DNA of 64,000 nucleotides from Caulobacter endophyticus. GTDB taxonomy: Bacteria > Pseudomonadota > Alphaproteobacteria > Caulobacterales > Caulobacteraceae. The stretch is taken from positions 1-64,000 of the forward strand of contig NZ_QDKQ01000035.1 in NCBI RefSeq assembly GCF_003116815.1, given 5' to 3'. How positions within the stretch are numbered: position 1 is the stretch's first letter; every line of letters begins with the position of its first letter. The translations under genes were made by a program, and so were the position numbers. Positions 16,643-25,022 of this stretch are shown piece after piece. The notes under the pieces were generated by a model, which was not told where the DNA came from, did not search any database, and saw only the letters and a program-made list of their open reading frames with translations.

Positions 16643-17530
16643 CTAAGGCGTCAGCTGGCTGCGCAGGCCCGGCACGGCGGCGGCCAGGTCGTCGGCGACC
16701 AGCTTGGAGAACACCCGCGCGCCGGCGTCGCCCACGTGGGTATAGTCGAACTTGCGCACCTGCTGGCCGCGCGGGCCGGTCTGCGTGGTGACCACGTCCG
16801 GCAGGCGGGCCTCCTCGGCGGCGCGGGGCAGCAGGGTCGTGCCGGTCCTGGCGGCCTCGACCTCGCTCTCGATCGGCTCGGCCTGGGCCAGCTTCATGGA
16901 GTCGACGGGACCCAGCTTCTGGACGATGCGGGCGCTGGACGTGTTGAGATCGACCAGCGGCGTCTTGGTCTCCGTCGCGACCTTGCGCACCTCCTCGGAC
17001 CAGACGTCCAGCGTGTTCTTCAGCTGGCCCTTGGCGAACTCGCGGCGGGTCAGCGGGGTCAGCAGCACCGGCTGGGCGCCGGCCGCACGGACGTCCTCGA
17101 CGAAGCGCTTGAGGTTGGCCGGGAACTCGGTGGCGAGGTCGGTCCAGCGCTCGCCCTTGGACGACTGGTCGTTGTGGGCGAACTGGATCAGCACGTAGAT
17201 GGCGGCGTAGCCGGGGACCCTGGCCTCGGAGAGCGCGATGTCCCACGAGCCCTCGGCGCGGTAGCTGCGGGTCGAGCGCCCGCCCCGGCCCAGGTTCAGG
17301 CAGGCCACCGACGACTTGACGTGATGGTCGCAGAAGGCGCCGCCCCAGCCGCTGCCGACGGCCGTGGTGGAGTCGCCGACCAGGATCACCTTGTAGGGCT
17401 TGATCGGCGCGGCGTTCGTGCGCGGCTCGCGCTCCTTCACAGGGCCCGGCGGCTGGGCCAGGGCGGCGGCCGGAGCCGCCGTCGCCAGCAGGGCCAGGGT
17501 CGCGAGCATCGCGGTCGTCTTGTGGTTCAT
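16643..17530 (-). CDS. SGNH-hydrolase acetylesterase (rhamnogalacturonan acetylesterase-like, CE12 type)
   Basis: 295 residues; signal peptide MNHKTTAMLATLALLATAAP, so it is periplasmic or secreted. SGNH blocks: ILVGDSTTAVG (nucleophile Ser about 54), NLGRGGRSTRSY (Gly about 81), LIQFAHNDQ (Asn about 120) and FDYTHVGDAG with the Asp-x-x-His pair near 262-265. This arrangement matches CE12 esterases, which remove O-acetyl groups from pectin-type polymers. The lyase beside it is of the alginate type, so a natural inference is deacetylation of O-acetylated alginate or related uronan before cleavage. It is followed by the reductase, transporter and lyase genes on the same strand with short gaps. 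Confidence 0.86.
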   Translation of the reverse strand: MNHKTTAMLATLALLATAAPAAALAQPPGPVKEREPRTNAAPIKPYKVILVGDSTTAVGSGWGGAFCDHHVKSSVACLNLGRGGRSTRSYRAEGSWDIALSEARVPGYAAIYVLIQFAHNDQSSKGERWTDLATEFPANLKRFVEDVRAAGAQPVLLTPLTRREFAKGQLKNTLDVWSEEVRKVATETKTPLVDLNTSSARIVQKLGPVDSMKLAQAEPIESEVEAARTGTTLLPRAAEEARLPDVVTTQTGPRGQQVRKFDYTHVGDAGARVFSKLVADDLAAAVPGLRSQLTP

Positions 17531-17570
17531 CGGATCCTCCCTCTTGTTCTCGTTGTGCTCGCGGCCGGCC

Positions 17571-18320
17571 CTACGAGAAGGCCAGCCCCCCGTTGATGTC
17601 GAGGTTGACGCCGGCCAGGAACGAGGCGTCGGACGAGGCCAGGAAGGCCACCGCGGCGGCCACCTCTTCCGGCGCGCCCTCGCGGCGCAGCGGGGTGTTT
17701 CCGGCCACGGCCGCGCGGCCTTCGGGCTTGGAGAAAATGTCGTGGAAGCTGGTGCCGATCAGGCCCGGGCACAGGGCGTTGACGCGGATGCCGCGCGGCC
17801 CCAGCTCCTTGGCCCAGCCGCGGGTCAGGGTCATCAGCGCGCCCTTGGAGGCGGCGTAGACGCTGGCGCCCGGACCGCCGCCGTCGCGGCCGGCCTGGGA
17901 GGCGATGTTGACGATGGCCGCGCCGTCCGGGATGTGCGGCAGGGCCGCCTTGGTGACCAGGAAGGCCGACTTCAGGTTCAGGGTCATGACCTGGTCGAAG
18001 AAGGCCTCGTCCATGTCGGCCAGGGTCTTGCGGGCCACCATGCCGCCGGCGAGGTTGACGAGAATATCGATCCTGCCGGTGATCGCCGAGGCGGCGGCCA
18101 CCAGCCCTTCGACCTCGCCTGCGTCGGTGACGTCGGCGCGGTGCAGCACGGCCTTGCCGCCGGCCGCCTCGATCCGCGCGGCGGTCTCCTTGGCCGAGGC
18201 TTCGTCGCCGCGATAGTTGACGACGACCGTGGCGCCCTCGGCGGCCAGGCGCAGCGAAACCTCGCGGCCGATGTCGCGGCCGCCGCCGGTGACCAGCGCG
18301 ACCTTGCCTTTGAACCTCAT
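17571..18320 (-). CDS. SDR-family oxidoreductase, probable DEH reductase
   Basis: 249 residues, a classical short-chain dehydrogenase. Nucleotide-binding TGGGRDIGR (about 11-19), NLAGG (about 89), catalytic Ser region IVNIASQ and YAASK (Tyr about 155), and the end SFLAGVNLDINGGLAFS. In alginate clusters such SDRs reduce 4-deoxy-L-erythro-5-hexoseulose uronate (DEH), made by exolytic lyase, to 2-keto-3-deoxygluconate. That role is inferred from the lyase and transporter directly upstream. The gap to the transporter is only about 13 bases, so they are co-transcribed. Other SDR substrates remain possible. Confidence 0.85.
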   Translation of the reverse strand: MRFKGKVALVTGGGRDIGREVSLRLAAEGATVVVNYRGDEASAKETAARIEAAGGKAVLHRADVTDAGEVEGLVAAASAITGRIDILVNLAGGMVARKTLADMDEAFFDQVMTLNLKSAFLVTKAALPHIPDGAAIVNIASQAGRDGGGPGASVYAASKGALMTLTRGWAKELGPRGIRVNALCPGLIGTSFHDIFSKPEGRAAVAGNTPLRREGAPEEVAAAVAFLASSDASFLAGVNLDINGGLAFS

Positions 18321-18333
18321 GCGGGTCCCCTTT

Positions 18334-19602
18334 TTACTGACTGTCGGATTGCGGCGGCGGCACGGGCGATGCGCGCCCGCCCAGCAGCCAGAGAGAGATG
18401 ACCCCCAGCGGCACGATGACCGCCGCCAGGACGAAGATCGGGGCGTAGCCGTGCCGGGTCATCACCGGCACCAGCCAGGTGGTGACCAGGGTGCCGGCCA
18501 CGGCCGCCGTGCCGCCCACCCCCGCGATCGTGCCGACGGCGCCGCCGCCGTAGTAGTCGCTGGGCAGGGTCTGGATGTTGTTGATGGCCACCTGGAAACC
18601 GAACAGGATCACCGCGATCAGCAGCACGGCCGAGAGGGGCGTGGCGGCCTTGGCCGTCAGCAGCAGGGCGGGCAGCATGATCGCCCCGCCAAGCGTGACG
18701 GCGAAGCGGCGGGCCGAGAGCGTCTTCCAGCCGCGCCGGATCAGCGCCCCCGAAAGCCAGCCGCCGCCCAGGCTGCCCAGCATGGCGCCGACGAACGGCA
18801 CCCAGGCGAACAGGCCGATCTGGCGCACGTCGAAGCCGAAGGTCTCGGCCAGGTAGATCGGCAGCCACGAGACGAACAGCCACCAGACCGGATCGAGGAA
18901 GAAGCGCGAGACGATGATCGCCCAGCTCTGCTTCTGCTTCAGCAGCTGCGAGAGGTTCGGCGACCAGCCGGCCTTGCCCGAAGCGTCGCCGCGATCGGCG
19001 ATGTGGGCGCGCTCGGCCTGGCTCAGCCAGGGATGGGCGCCGGGATCGGCGCGGTAGACGAAGAGCCAGGGCAGGAGCCACAGGAAGCCCAGCACGCCGA
19101 CCACCAGGAAGGTCGCCCGCCAGCCCAGAAGCTCGAACAGCAGGGCCACCAGCGGCGCCGAGACGATGGCCCCGATGGCCGCGCCGGAATTGAAGATGCC
19201 TTGCGCCAGAGCCCGCTCGCGCGGCGGGAACCACAGGGCGTTGGCCTTGACCGCGCCGGGCCAGTTGCCGGCCTCGCTGATCCCCAGGGTGACGCGCAGC
19301 AGGGCCAGCAGGCCAAGCGAGCGCACGACGCTGTGGGCGGCGATCGACACCGACCACACCAGGATCGACACGGCGAAGCCCATCCGCGTGCCGATGACGT
19401 CGAACACCTTGCCAAACAGCGACTGGCCGCAGGCGTAGGCGACCATGAAGATGGTCACCAGCAGGGCGTAGTCGGCCTTGTCGGCGCCGATATCCTTGGA
19501 CACCGCCGGCCACATGACGGCCAGGGCGTTGCGATCGATGTAGTTGATGACCGTGGCCAGGCCGACCAGGCTGACGATCAGCCAGCGAAGCCCGCCCTTC
19601 AT
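18334..19602 (-). CDS. MFS transporter, hexuronate/anion:cation symporter type
   Basis: About 422 residues. The start is set at MKGGLRWLIVSLVGLATVIN because the ATG overlaps the lyase stop (ATGA). About 12 hydrophobic segments are visible. NYIDRNALAVMWPAVSKDIG at the first loop, FGKVFDVIGTRMGF and SEAGNWPGAVKANALWFPPR are typical of the ACS subfamily (ExuT, GudP, DgoT), which imports hexuronates and similar acids. Within this cluster it most likely takes up the unsaturated uronate (DEH) or oligo-uronates from the periplasm. It is coupled to the lyase upstream and the reductase downstream. Confidence 0.88.
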   Translation of the reverse strand: MKGGLRWLIVSLVGLATVINYIDRNALAVMWPAVSKDIGADKADYALLVTIFMVAYACGQSLFGKVFDVIGTRMGFAVSILVWSVSIAAHSVVRSLGLLALLRVTLGISEAGNWPGAVKANALWFPPRERALAQGIFNSGAAIGAIVSAPLVALLFELLGWRATFLVVGVLGFLWLLPWLFVYRADPGAHPWLSQAERAHIADRGDASGKAGWSPNLSQLLKQKQSWAIIVSRFFLDPVWWLFVSWLPIYLAETFGFDVRQIGLFAWVPFVGAMLGSLGGGWLSGALIRRGWKTLSARRFAVTLGGAIMLPALLLTAKAATPLSAVLLIAVILFGFQVAINNIQTLPSDYYGGGAVGTIAGVGGTAAVAGTLVTTWLVPVMTRHGYAPIFVLAAVIVPLGVISLWLLGGRASPVPPPQSDSQ

Positions 19603-21845
19603 TGCGCGCCGCCCTTGCCGTCGAAGCGGGCGAAGTGGCCCTTCCAGGCGATGGCCTTGCCGTCGACGGCGGCCTTGTGGGCAAGGCCCGCCTCGGCGCT
19701 GTCGGCGATGGCCAGGGTGATGGTGCGGCCGCCGGCCAGGACGATGGTGACGATATCGGCGCCCTCGACGCGCTCGTGGCGCAGGGCCTCGATGCGGCTG
19801 GTGCTGCCCTCGGTGGTCTCGGCCGAAGGATCGTAGGCGCCGTGCGGCTCGAGCACGCCGACGAAGGTGGTCTCGCCCGGGCTCTTCACGCGCTGGATCA
19901 GCACGGGCTCGCGGCGCAGGTTGAACTTGGGATCGTTGGCGCCGCTCTGCGCGATGATCACCTGGGCGCCGGCCGGCGGCAGCATGCGCCAGGTGTAGAA
20001 CCGCTCGCCGTTGATCCAGGTCAGGCGGGCGTTGGAGGCGTCGGGCGTGCCCGTCGCATCGACCCACAGGTGCTGGTAGCCGTCGTCCTTGCCCAGCACT
20101 GGCCGCGTGGCGAGGTTCTGCTGCAGCGGGAAGCCGGCGTCGATGATGTGGCCGGCAAAGTGCAGCGGCAGGTCGTACTGGGCCGGCTTGTCGCCCTTCA
20201 CCTTCAGCAGGTCGAGCACCAGCGGCGGGCCCTTGCCGGCGTCGACCTGGACGATCGAGCGGCGGAAGGTCACGCCCGGCCAGGCCCCGGCCATCTCGGC
20301 GGTGCTGATCTTCGCCGAGCCCTCGGCCGAGAAGAAGATTTGCCTGGGCGCCATGGTGTTGGCGACCTTGACCTTGCCGTCGAACTGGCTGGTCTCGTTC
20401 ACCACCAGCGTGTTGTGGGCCACGGTCTGCTTGGCCCAGGTCTCGTTTTCCTTGAGATAGCGGCCGCCGTCCTTGGCCTCAATGTTGAGGAAGCGGGCCG
20501 CGCCGTAGTCGGTCACGATGGGCCGGCCGGCGTCGTAGAGGATCCAGTTCAGCTTGTCGTAGTGGCCATGGCCCATGCCCTGGGCGGTGTTCTTGACGGC
20601 CACGACCTCGTCGTCGTCGCCCGGCCCCGAGCGCATCACGGCGATGGCGCCCTGGTCGCCGTCGGGGCCGTCGCGGAACAGCATCGAGGCGTAGGGGAAC
20701 GGCTTTTCCCTGCCGGCCGCCAGGTCGCGCGCCACGGCCAGGCCGTCGGGCGTGAGCGTGGTGCGGTCCTGCCAGCGGGCGATGGACAGCAGCGCCGGAT
20801 CCCTGGTGGCCCCGTAGGCGATGGCGATCGACTGGTAGAGCTCGTCGGTCTTGAGGCTCTTTTCCAGGAGGGCGTCGTTGAACGGGAAGAAGTAGCCGTC
20901 ATAGGTCAGCTGCACGGCGGCCTTGACCGCCTTGGTCAGCACGCCGTCGCGATACTGGAAGATCTTGCGGCCCGGCTCGTTCTCCTCGATCGCGTGGGCG
21001 AAGACGACGAACGGCTGCAGGGCGTAGCGCTGGTAGTAGGGCCCCTCGGCATAGTAGCCGTCGGGCGAGAACAGCTGGTCGATCTGCTTGAGGAAGCCGA
21101 CCTTGCCCGAGCGGTCCGTGCCCTTCAGGGCCTTCTCCACCATCACCGGATCGCGCAGCACGTAGCCGGTCATGCCGACGGCGGCGCAGGCCCAGGTGGC
21201 GTGGTTGTGGATGATGTCGAAGACCTGCGGCTGGTCGTCGGCGATGAATTTCGCCATCGGCCGGAAGACGCCGTCGTCGATGGCCTTGCGGTCGGCCTCG
21301 CTCAGGGTGTCGCGGATCGCGTCGTAGCCCTGGATCGAATAGACCACCCAGACCGCGTCGTTCAGGCTCTGCCAGAACAGCTTGCCGGCGGCGTTGTTCT
21401 TGGCGGCCGGATGCAGGCCGAGCGTCGGATAGAGCCTGGCGTATTCCAGCAGCAGTCGCTTGGCGTAGTCGGCATAGGCCTGATCGCCGGTGGCGCGGTA
21501 CAGCATGCCCGCGCCATAGATGGCCATGTAGTTGCGCTTGTGCTGCTCGTGGGTGCGGCCGCCGCCGGGATCCTTCGGGACCGGCACGTCGATCCCGGCC
21601 TTCATGGCCGCGTCGACCTCCTTGCGCACCCGCTTCAGCTCGGCGGCGAACATCGGATAGCGCGCGCCGTCGGTGCGCATGGCCGCCAGGTCGGCCCCGC
21701 CGACCAGCACGGGCGCGAGGCCGGGCTGCACCTGAACCGGGCCCTGAGCGGCGCCGGCCTGCGCGAAGGCGCCCCCGGCCGGCAGCGCCGCCGAGACCAG
21801 CAGCACCAGGGCCAGACGCCCAACCTGTCGCCGAATGTTTCCCAC
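19599..21845 (-). CDS. Oligo-alginate lyase, heparinase II/III type (PL17-like)
   Basis: 748 residues; signal peptide about 1-29 (ALPAGGAFAQ). The N-terminal alginate-lyase toroid holds HNHATWACAAVGM (Asn/His about 213-214) and SPDGYYAEGPYYQRYAL (Tyr general acid region, about 262-275). The C-terminal heparinase II/III sheet domain has GMGHGHYDKLNWILYDAGRP, AHNTLVVNETSQ and a beta-rich end. Length and motif order match PL17 exolytic oligo-alginate lyases such as Alg17C, which release unsaturated monouronate. It begins the operon lyase-transporter-reductase, with the acetylesterase next. The operator-like site TTGCTATACCAA lies about 120 bases upstream. PL15 is an alternative. Confidence 0.86.
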   Translation of the reverse strand: MGNIRRQVGRLALVLLVSAALPAGGAFAQAGAAQGPVQVQPGLAPVLVGGADLAAMRTDGARYPMFAAELKRVRKEVDAAMKAGIDVPVPKDPGGGRTHEQHKRNYMAIYGAGMLYRATGDQAYADYAKRLLLEYARLYPTLGLHPAAKNNAAGKLFWQSLNDAVWVVYSIQGYDAIRDTLSEADRKAIDDGVFRPMAKFIADDQPQVFDIIHNHATWACAAVGMTGYVLRDPVMVEKALKGTDRSGKVGFLKQIDQLFSPDGYYAEGPYYQRYALQPFVVFAHAIEENEPGRKIFQYRDGVLTKAVKAAVQLTYDGYFFPFNDALLEKSLKTDELYQSIAIAYGATRDPALLSIARWQDRTTLTPDGLAVARDLAAGREKPFPYASMLFRDGPDGDQGAIAVMRSGPGDDDEVVAVKNTAQGMGHGHYDKLNWILYDAGRPIVTDYGAARFLNIEAKDGGRYLKENETWAKQTVAHNTLVVNETSQFDGKVKVANTMAPRQIFFSAEGSAKISTAEMAGAWPGVTFRRSIVQVDAGKGPPLVLDLLKVKGDKPAQYDLPLHFAGHIIDAGFPLQQNLATRPVLGKDDGYQHLWVDATGTPDASNARLTWINGERFYTWRMLPPAGAQVIIAQSGANDPKFNLRREPVLIQRVKSPGETTFVGVLEPHGAYDPSAETTEGSTSRIEALRHERVEGADIVTIVLAGGRTITLAIADSAEAGLAHKAAVDGKAIAWKGHFARFDGKGGAQ

Positions 21846-21965
21846 GCTTCACTCCCTCGCGGCTCTCTGGCCGCTGCTCCGACTGACGCCCAGACGGCAT
21901 ACATCGATGCAGACCATTTGTCCTAGCAAAATTCGATCCGGTCCAGAAAAATTGGTCCTATAATT

Positions 21966-21977
21966 TTGCTATACCAA
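21966..21977. promoter_or_regulatory. Candidate FadR-type operator at the lyase operon
   Basis: TTGCTATACCAA, a near-palindrome (TTGSTATASCAA on both strands), within an AT-rich stretch also holding AATTGGTCCTATAATTTT and the palindrome AGACCGGTCT (21983-21992). It is the best-formed of three such sites in the cluster. Confidence 0.65.
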
Positions 21978-22045
21978 TTTTCAGACCGGTCTAGGTGACT
22001 GCAAGGCCCGCTTGCCAAGCCCACGGAAACAACATAGCGAGACAT

Positions 22046-22057
22046 ATAGCATGCTAT
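22046..22057. promoter_or_regulatory. Perfect palindrome over the MarR-GNAT start region
   Basis: ATAGCATGCTAT, a 12-base perfect palindrome overlapping the first possible start codons of the MarR-GNAT gene. MarR proteins commonly bind palindromes near their own start, so autoregulation is the simple reading. Confidence 0.5.
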
Positions 22058-23027
22058 GCATATGGATCACGCCATGACCGATATCGTCTCCGACCGCGCC
22101 GCCCTGTTCCTGGGCAGCCGCCTCAAGCGCCTGGCCGAACGGATGCAGTCGCAGGTGACCCGGTTGGTCGAGAAGGCCGACCTGCCGCTGCAGCCCAGCC
22201 ACATGCCGGTGCTGGGCACGCTGGACCGCGACGGGCCGCAGACCATCGGCGCCCTGACCGAGGCCATGCAGGTGGCCCAGCCCACGGTCACCCGCGCGGT
22301 GGCCCGGCTCACGGAGCTCGGCCTCGTCGAGACCAACCGCGAGCACCGCGACCAGCGCCACAAGACCATCCGCCTGACGCCGGAAGGCCGCGCCGCGCTC
22401 GACCGCGCCAAGATGCTGGTCTGGAACCGGGCCGAGGCCGCGGTGGAAGAGGTGCTGGCGAAGCTGGATCCGTCGTTCCTCGACCAGCTGACGGCGCTGG
22501 AGGCCCTGCTGGCGCAGGAGCCGCTGGACGTCCGCGCCGCCCGTCACGTCGAGGCCGGCGTCACGGTGGCGCAGTTCACCGACGCCCTGGCCCCGGCCTT
22601 CAAGGCCATCAACATGGAGTGGCTGGAGGACATGTACGAAGTCGAGCCCGTCGACCTGAAGGTGCTGGATCACCCCCGCGAGGCCATACTCGACCACGGC
22701 GGCGCCATCCTGTTCGCGATCGTCGAGGGCGTCGGCCCGGTCGGGACCTGCGCGCTGAAGCCCTCGGGCGGCGGCGCCGTCGAGCTGACCAAGATGGGCG
22801 TGCTGAAGTCCTCCCGCGGCGCCAAGATCGGCGAACACCTGCTGGCCGCCGCCATCGCCCGCGCCAAGGCCATGGACGCCGCGCCCCTCTACCTGCTCAG
22901 CAACAAGAAGTCGGCCGCCGCCGTGCACCTCTACGAGAAGCTCGGCTTCGTCCACGACGAGGCGATCATGGCCAGCTACGGCGCGGCGTACGAGCGCTGC
23001 GACGTGGCGATGGTGTATCGAGGGTAG
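22056..23027 (+). CDS. MarR-family regulator fused to a GNAT acetyltransferase
   Basis: 323 residues (ATG codons at 22056, 22062 and 22074 are all possible). Residues about 8-150 form a MarR winged helix: PSHMPVLGTLDRDGPQTIGA, LTEAMQVAQPTVTRAVARLT, ELGLVETNREHRDQRHKTIR and LTPEGRAALDRAK. Residues about 165-320 form a GNAT domain: GVGPVGTCALKP, ELTKMGVLKSSRGAKIGEHL and LYLLSNKKSAAAVHLYEKLG. The last two include the acetyl-CoA-binding R-G-x-K-I-G pattern and the usual YEKLGF end. Such fusions occur in many proteobacteria; the acceptor substrate is unknown. It stands alone between the alginate cluster and hipBA. Confidence 0.9.
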   Translation: MHMDHAMTDIVSDRAALFLGSRLKRLAERMQSQVTRLVEKADLPLQPSHMPVLGTLDRDGPQTIGALTEAMQVAQPTVTRAVARLTELGLVETNREHRDQRHKTIRLTPEGRAALDRAKMLVWNRAEAAVEEVLAKLDPSFLDQLTALEALLAQEPLDVRAARHVEAGVTVAQFTDALAPAFKAINMEWLEDMYEVEPVDLKVLDHPREAILDHGGAILFAIVEGVGPVGTCALKPSGGGAVELTKMGVLKSSRGAKIGEHLLAAAIARAKAMDAAPLYLLSNKKSAAAVHLYEKLGFVHDEAIMASYGAAYERCDVAMVYRG

Positions 23028-23033
23028 GGACGC

Positions 23034-23178
23034 GATCCCGCTCGGGAGCATATGAGCGATTGGAGGTCTTTGAAGACCTTCTCGCTCCCGTTCGGGAACT
23101 TTCTGAAGCTCCCGAACGGGAGCATGAATTGACTTTCGGCGCCAGAATGCTATTTTTGCTCCCGATCGGGAGCACGTC
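23034..23178. promoter_or_regulatory. hipBA control region with four operator palindromes
   Basis: Four 16-base sites: GATCCCGCTCGGGAGC (23034-23049), GCTCCCGTTCGGGAAC (23084-23099), GCTCCCGAACGGGAGC (23108-23123) and GCTCCCGATCGGGAGC (23158-23173). The last two are perfect palindromes; the first two each have one changed base. A further inverted repeat, AGGTCTTTGAAGACCT, lies at 23064-23079. Known: HipB binds several operators upstream of hipBA, and HipA increases repression. The last site lies 5 bases before the hipB ATG. Confidence 0.8.
23129..23156 (+). promoter_or_regulatory. Probable hipBA promoter
   Basis: TTGACT (23129-23134), a 16-base spacer and TATTTT (23151-23156). It sits exactly between operators 3 and 4, so bound HipB would block RNA polymerase. 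Confidence 0.6.
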
Positions 23179-23595
23179 ATGGCCAAGCCCCCCAAGAAAC
23201 CGCTCACCGCGACCGACCTGACGGCCCAGGCGCTGCGGCAGGCCAGTTCGGCCTACGACGAACTGCGCCGGTTCACCGCCTCCGATCGGATCTCCGAGGC
23301 GGTCAGGCAGGCCAAGGCCGTCACCGCCGCGGAAGTCGCCGCCGGCGCCGCGGCGCTCTCGCCGGCGCCGCCCTCCCGCATACTCAAGACCATCGCAACA
23401 ACGGCGGACCTCGGCCGCCTGGTCCGCCAGGCCCGCGAGGCCATGAACCTCACCCAAACCGAGTTCGCCGACATGGCCGGGGTCGGGCGGCGGTTCGTGT
23501 CCGAGCTGGAGAACGGCAAGGCGACGCTGGAGTTGGGCAAGGTCATGGCCGCCTGCGCCGCGGCCGGCATCGACCTGCTGGCCGCCCAACGATGA
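23179..23595 (+). CDS. hipB: HipB-like antitoxin, XRE helix-turn-helix
   Basis: 138 residues. The N-terminal half (about 1-70) is Ala-rich and predicted helical. The C-terminal half is an XRE/HipB DNA-binding domain: LGRLVRQAREAMNLTQTEFA, DMAGVGRRFVSELENGKATL and ELGKVMAACAAAGIDLL. The 60-odd-residue extension ahead of the HTH is unusual compared with E. coli HipB (88 residues). Its role is to bind the GCTCCCG operators and neutralise HipA. Its stop overlaps the hipA start (ATGA), so the pair is translationally coupled. Confidence 0.88.
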   Translation: MAKPPKKPLTATDLTAQALRQASSAYDELRRFTASDRISEAVRQAKAVTAAEVAAGAAALSPAPPSRILKTIATTADLGRLVRQAREAMNLTQTEFADMAGVGRRFVSELENGKATLELGKVMAACAAAGIDLLAAQR

Positions 23596-24926
23596 GCCGT
23601 CCGACCCAGCTGGCCGTCCACATGGACGGCGCCGACCGTCCCGCCGGCTTCCTGGTGTCGGCCGAGGACCAGGCGATCGGCTTCGTGTACGACCAGGCCT
23701 ACATCGCCGAGGGCGGGCCGCCGCTGTCGCTGTCGATGCCGCTGGGGCAGTTGGCCTTCGGCGACGTCGCCACACGGGCGTTCTTCGGCAACCTGCTGCC
23801 CGAGAACGACCAGATGCAGCGGGTGATGGACCGTGAGGGCCTGGCGCGTGACGACGTAGTCGGCCTGCTGGCCCATCTGGGCGCCGACTGTTCGGGCGCG
23901 ATCTCGTGCCTGCCGCTGGACGCGCCGCCGGTGAAGGTTCCCGGCGTGCTGGCCGAAGACTATGAACCGATCCCCGCCGAGGAACTGGCCAAGATCGTCC
24001 GCAGCCTCGCCGATCACCGACGCCTGCCCGACTTGGCCGGCGATCCCTCGCCGGTGGCGGGGGTGCAGCGCAAGATCGCCCTGGTGCACACCACCGCCGG
24101 CTATGCGCGCCCCAAGCCCGGGCTCAAGGTTCCGACCACCCACATCCTGAAGGTTCCCGAACGCCTGCTCGGTCGTGACGCGAAGATCGAGGAACAGGCG
24201 GCCAGGCTGGCCCAGGCGGTCGGCCTGGAGGTGTCGATCCCCGAAGCCGTGCGCATCGACGGCGTCGACGCCCTGCTGATCACCCGCTTCGACCGGTGGG
24301 AGCAGGAGGGCGTGATCTATCGCATCCACCAGGAGGACTTCGCCCAGGCCTTGGGCCTGCCCTCGACACTGAAGTACCAGCGCAACGGCGATCCCGGCCG
24401 CCGGTTCGACGCCCAGGCGATCGCCCGCGTGCTGGACCAGACCGAGCGCCCTGCCCTCGCCCGCCAGGCGTTCCTGGCCGCGACGCTGTTCAACCTGCTG
24501 ATCGGCAACACCGACAACCACGCCAAGAACCACGGCCTGCTCTACGCCTCGGGCCGCGCACCGGCCCTCGCGCCGCTGTACGACCTGCTGCCCAGCCAGC
24601 TGAACCCCGGCTTCACCGACCAGCTGTCGTTCGACATCGGCCAGGCCGAGCACCCCGACGCCATCACCCGCGACGATCTCCTGGCGTTCCTGGCGGCCTT
24701 CGGGATGACGAAGGCCGCCGCTTCGCGCGTCCTCGAACGGGTCGCCAAGCCGATGGTCCAAGCCCTGGAAGACGCCACGCGAGACCTCGCGCCACGGGGC
24801 TTCAAGGACCTGGACGACCTGATCGGCCGCGAGACCGAGCAACTGGTCGAGACCCTGGGCCTCGACGTGAAGGTGCGTCCGCGCGACTACGTTCCCAAGG
24901 GCCGCTACGCGCTGGGGGCCAGCTAG
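23592..24926 (+). CDS. hipA: HipA-like serine/threonine kinase toxin
   Basis: 444 residues, the usual HipA length. The N-terminal subdomain has GFVYDQAYIAEGGPPLSLSM and AFFGNLLPEND. The kinase core has SPVAGVQRKIAL (Ser about 153 in the flexible P-loop, the autophosphorylation site in E. coli HipA), THILKVPE, LITRFDR and the catalytic loop NLLIGNTDNHAKNHGLL (Asp about 307). The metal-binding Asp lies in LAPLYDLLP. Known: HipA kinases phosphorylate aminoacyl-tRNA synthetases and induce growth arrest; Caulobacter carries several hipBA loci with different targets. The target here cannot be read from sequence. All key residues look intact. Confidence 0.93.
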   Translation: MSRPTQLAVHMDGADRPAGFLVSAEDQAIGFVYDQAYIAEGGPPLSLSMPLGQLAFGDVATRAFFGNLLPENDQMQRVMDREGLARDDVVGLLAHLGADCSGAISCLPLDAPPVKVPGVLAEDYEPIPAEELAKIVRSLADHRRLPDLAGDPSPVAGVQRKIALVHTTAGYARPKPGLKVPTTHILKVPERLLGRDAKIEEQAARLAQAVGLEVSIPEAVRIDGVDALLITRFDRWEQEGVIYRIHQEDFAQALGLPSTLKYQRNGDPGRRFDAQAIARVLDQTERPALARQAFLAATLFNLLIGNTDNHAKNHGLLYASGRAPALAPLYDLLPSQLNPGFTDQLSFDIGQAEHPDAITRDDLLAFLAAFGMTKAAASRVLERVAKPMVQALEDATRDLAPRGFKDLDDLIGRETEQLVETLGLDVKVRPRDYVPKGRYALGAS

Positions 24927-24972
24927 CCCCCTCCCCGCCAGAAGGATCAGCGAGCCAGGAACACCGCCAAGG

Positions 24973-24986
24973 TTGACCACGGTCAA
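24973..24986. promoter_or_regulatory. Inverted repeat before the DUF2939 gene
   Basis: TTGACC-AC-GGTCAA, 6-base arms with a 2-base spacer, 37-50 bases before the start. It may be an operator; the first arm also resembles a -35 box. Confidence 0.35.
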
Positions 24987-25022
24987 ACTGTCGCGCCTCT
25001 ATGCGGCCTTTCGGAGGGGTCC

